DNA of 5,797 nucleotides from Aurantibacter sp042094015 (GTDB lineage: Bacteria > Bacteroidota > Bacteroidia > Flavobacteriales > Flavobacteriaceae). The DNA is taken from contig NZ_JBELDZ010000107.1 of NCBI RefSeq assembly GCF_042094015.1, positions 1 to 5,797 of the forward strand, given 5' to 3'. Shown here piece by piece: positions 3,397 through 5,797 of the stretch. Below the pieces are notes generated by a model, which saw only the letters and a program-made list of their open reading frames with translations, ran no database searches and had not been told where the DNA came from. Position 1 is the first letter of the stretch. Each line of letters starts with the position of its first letter. The position numbers were made by a program, and so were the translations under genes.

Positions 3397-5124
3397 ATGT
3401 ATACGATTGATAAGTTTATAGGAGAGTTTCAAACAAGAATAAACTCATTTATAAACAAAAACATTTTACGACAATTAATAGTATCCCCAACTGGAACTGG
3501 CAAAACTTTCGCCATCATTAGATATGCAGATGCGAACCCAGACAAGAGAATAGTTCTATTATGCCCTACCCAAAGTTTAGTAGATAATATTCAAATGGAC
3601 AATCCAAATCTTACTTGTGGATACGGTGCGGAGTTTTTAAGCTATAATAAAACAAATAATTTTATTGTAACTACATACGATAGTATAGAAAAAATAGAGG
3701 ATGTAGATTTATACATAGTAGATGAGGCACACCTTACTTGTTCTCATTCAAGTTTTAGAGATGTCATTCCTATGATATTTCAAACACAAACTAAAGTAGT
3801 TTTTATAACTGCAACCCCAGAAATCATAGAGGACTTATTCCCAAAATATAATAACAAAGATTACATACTTGAATTTGATATTCACAGAACCAAAAAAGAG
3901 GTTAATATTTTTACTGGCAAGTATAACGTTAAGCTTACTATAAAGGATATTATAACAAATAATCTGAAACCCTCTAAAACAATTCTTATAAGAGTTAATT
4001 CCAAAAAAGTCATAGATGATATAATGCAAACATTTAAACCTACTCAAAAAGATAAGATTGCTTGTATTTATTCAGATGAGGATAATGTTTTATATCAAAA
4101 TCAAGATAAAGAGAAAATTAGAGAACTAAAGAAAGGAAAGATTTCAGACCTCGACTTTATTTTATGTACCTCTATTTATGATGTTGGTTTATCATTTGAG
4201 GTTGATAGAGATATTCAATGTTATGCAATAAGTCAAGATAACAGATGTATGCCCAATGCAATCGATATGGTTCAGCTTCTGGCTCGTGTTCGTGAAAATA
4301 GCGGTTATAATATGGATTTAACTATTATAGGTAACTATGGCGATTATGAAATCATAAACAGTCCGTTTGATAATTACAAGTCCAAAATACAGTTATGTAA
4401 TGAAATGGCACACAGATATGAGCAGTACAGTCATTTAAGTTTTGACGCTTACATAGGTATCTTAAATTATTACAAAATAGATGTAACAGAAATACAAACT
4501 TTAGGTTTTGAAACTCATAAGGTAAAAATGGCTTCGAGGGTATCCGATACGGTAATCGCTCAAAATTTCAATAGCTTTCCAGAAGAGTATGCAATTATTT
4601 GCGGTAACTTGGAGTATATGGGTAAATCACACTTAATTAAGCTAATTACTGGTACTGAAAGTGTAGAGGGTTTAAAGAACAATGCAAATGTTCAGAGAGT
4701 GTATAATATCTTATTTGAGGCAACCAAATTGGAGATAGATTTAGATTTGTTTATCGGAGAGCGGTTCTCTGTAAAAAGATACGATTTACTAAAAGAGGTT
4801 ACTACAAATTACACTTTAGATAAAAGAGATATTTATTCAAATCTTATTAGAGGTGTATATTCAAAAGATGCTATTTTCAACTACAAAGAATTAGGATTTA
4901 ACGAACTCAATAAGAGTAAACAGAAATCTATAAGAACCCTATTTGATATGACCTATAAGCGTGGAAACTTTAGGGGTGTAAAAGCCGAAAAAATATTAAA
5001 AAAAGGGGTGGATAAGGTGTTTTTAGAGTATATGAATAATATAACTTGCACAAACAGTATGTACTCTTTTAAGAAAGTACAGATAAAATGTGCAGAAATT
5101 GATAAAGAATTAGCTGCTTTTTAA
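3397..5124 (+). CDS. DEAH-type superfamily 2 helicase (575 aa)
   Basis: This is an ATP-dependent nucleic-acid motor with two RecA-like lobes in residues 1-300. Walker A is SPTGTGKT (30-37), motif Ia is in LLCPTQSLVDNI (54-65), and VTTYDSI (91-97) sits at motif Ib. Motif II is VDEAH (108-112) and motif III is TATPE (138-142). In lobe 2, motif IV is near TILIRVNSKK (195-204), motif V is in CTSIYDVGLSFE (257-268), and motif VI is QLLARVR (293-299). All key residues appear intact. Residues 300-575 match nothing I recognise. This part is mixed charged and helical, and may give origin or partner binding. The likely role is replication of the element, given the integrase partner and the hairpin 40 bp upstream. 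A defence or regulatory helicase is an alternative. The 3' end overlaps the convergent integrase gene by 15 bp. Confidence 0.88.
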   Translation: MYTIDKFIGEFQTRINSFINKNILRQLIVSPTGTGKTFAIIRYADANPDKRIVLLCPTQSLVDNIQMDNPNLTCGYGAEFLSYNKTNNFIVTTYDSIEKIEDVDLYIVDEAHLTCSHSSFRDVIPMIFQTQTKVVFITATPEIIEDLFPKYNNKDYILEFDIHRTKKEVNIFTGKYNVKLTIKDIITNNLKPSKTILIRVNSKKVIDDIMQTFKPTQKDKIACIYSDEDNVLYQNQDKEKIRELKKGKISDLDFILCTSIYDVGLSFEVDRDIQCYAISQDNRCMPNAIDMVQLLARVRENSGYNMDLTIIGNYGDYEIINSPFDNYKSKIQLCNEMAHRYEQYSHLSFDAYIGILNYYKIDVTEIQTLGFETHKVKMASRVSDTVIAQNFNSFPEEYAIICGNLEYMGKSHLIKLITGTESVEGLKNNANVQRVYNILFEATKLEIDLDLFIGERFSVKRYDLLKEVTTNYTLDKRDIYSNLIRGVYSKDAIFNYKELGFNELNKSKQKSIRTLFDMTYKRGNFRGVKAEKILKKGVDKVFLEYMNNITCTNSMYSFKKVQIKCAEIDKELAAF

Positions 5125-5797
5125 AGATAGTTCGTTAATAATCTTTTCAACTTGTTTCTTATCCTCATCATTTAGAAAATTAAGCATCTTAATGTATAGC
5201 ATCATTGATAAATCTTCAAACCTAAAGTCCTCTAATATTTCGGTGTGTGCTTGTTGTACCTTTTCAGANNNNNNNNNNAGATATCTTTATAGTTCTTCTA
5301 TTGATATAATGTTTTTCGTTTATTGATTGCGGTGCGTGTCCAAGTAGTATATCTCTTATTGTGTTGGATACCTCGAGTTCTGTTGCAAAGGTGTTATATG
5401 TTTTCCTTGCCGTTTGATAACTGTACCCTAATAATTTTCTAACTCTTCTTTGGTAAACATCCCAAGTGTTTTTATGGAGTGTAGTATTTTGTATATCATA
5501 ATCAAATAAAGCTAATTTGTTATCCGATATTAAACCTCTTCCTTTGTGAGTGATTTTAAACAACCTTTTAAGGTTATTCAATAGGAACGGTATATAGTCG
5601 TTTATTCTTATGATGAGGTCATCATTAGTAGTGTTTTTAGTTTTTACTCTTCGATGTATTAAATACTTGTTTCCATCGTTGAATATAGCTTCGTATGGGT
5701 CTTTATTGTTAAAGTCATTACATTTATATTCAGCATCTTTTAGAGCGGTTATATCTGTTAAATACATACCTCGTAAACCAAACATCAATAGGTATAA
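5110..5797 (-). CDS. Tyrosine recombinase/integrase, partial, split by assembly gap
   Basis: This is the catalytic domain of a tyrosine site-specific recombinase that inserts and excises DNA through a 3'-phosphotyrosine. The reading frame is open at the window edge, so the N-terminal arm- and core-binding domains lie beyond 5797. Reading from there, Arg I is in FGLRG (codon 5771-5773), followed by a beta-hairpin lysine region (RRVKTKNTTND). Box II is YQTARKT (Arg codon 5405-5407), with Gln where His is usual. LLGHAPQ gives the second His (5336-5338), and HYINR gives the nucleophile Tyr (5306-5308). A 10-N gap at 5269-5278 breaks the frame. On its far side an open frame of 52 codons (SEKVQQAH...) ends at TAA 5110-5112, most likely the true C-terminus. 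The gene converges on the helicase gene and overlaps it by 15 bp. It probably drives insertion into tRNA-Ala. Confidence 0.88.
5269..5278. other. 10-N assembly gap inside the integrase gene
   Basis: Ten unresolved bases at a scaffold-style join. As written, they shift the integrase frame into TGA at 5264-5266. AGA lies directly on both sides (5266-5268 and 5279-5281). If that triplet is one overlapping copy, the protein would read ...TIKISEKVQQ... without a break. Confidence 0.95.

Noticed and set aside
3835..4047. 70-codon minus-strand ORF inside the helicase gene
   Set aside because: It is antisense to the intact helicase frame, with no motif.
1..5797. Retron or diversity-generating retroelement, suggested by the structured DNA
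   Set aside because: No reverse transcriptase motif (such as YADD) and no template/variable repeat pair were found.

Overview
This AT-rich window looks like a piece of a flavobacterial (Bacteroidota) chromosome carrying a small integrated mobile element. The clues are strong A/T codon bias, start codons without clear Shine-Dalgarno sequences, a tRNA whose CCA tail is not encoded, and one candidate promoter of the Bacteroidota TTG / TAnnTTTG kind. The lineage is inferred from style only.

Left edge (1-270): the 3' part of a tRNA-Ala(GGC) gene, a common landing site for integrases, then a weak terminator and a GGGCGCA direct repeat. Two tiny overlapping membrane-protein genes (270-603) follow. 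A 45-bp imperfect direct repeat (148-192 and 730-774) flanks the pair. Next comes an intergenic stretch (604-892) full of structure: two mutually exclusive hairpins, a perfect 16-bp palindrome, and short direct repeats.

Middle (893-3270): a serine recombinase on the minus strand diverges from a small basic GRPKG-motif protein (DUF5681-like). The region between them is rich in repeats and could be an operator, a res site or an iteron-type region. A tightly packed plus-strand cluster of mini-genes follows, several overlapping: a doubtful 33-aa ORF, a 41-aa basic protein, a 49-aa ribbon-helix-helix (RHH) DNA-binding protein, a 46-aa ORF, a 160-aa protein and a 65-aa protein. Most are not recognisable by family.

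Right (3271-5797): a long bulged hairpin (3303-3357) precedes a 575-aa DEAH-type superfamily 2 helicase with an unrecognised C-terminal half. Facing it on the minus strand is a tyrosine integrase. Its N-terminus lies beyond the window, and its C-terminus is split by a 10-N assembly gap. The two genes overlap tail to tail by 15 bp.

Taken together, the tRNA, tyrosine integrase, helicase, RHH regulator and serine recombinase suggest a compact integrative element: an integrative mobilizable element, a phage satellite, or a remnant of one. The integrase would handle insertion and excision. The helicase, perhaps with the structured DNA just upstream, would handle replication. The RHH protein and the repeat-rich divergent region would handle control. 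No relaxase, capsid, terminase large subunit, reverse transcriptase or CRISPR array is visible, so the element's type stays open. Its right end lies outside the window.
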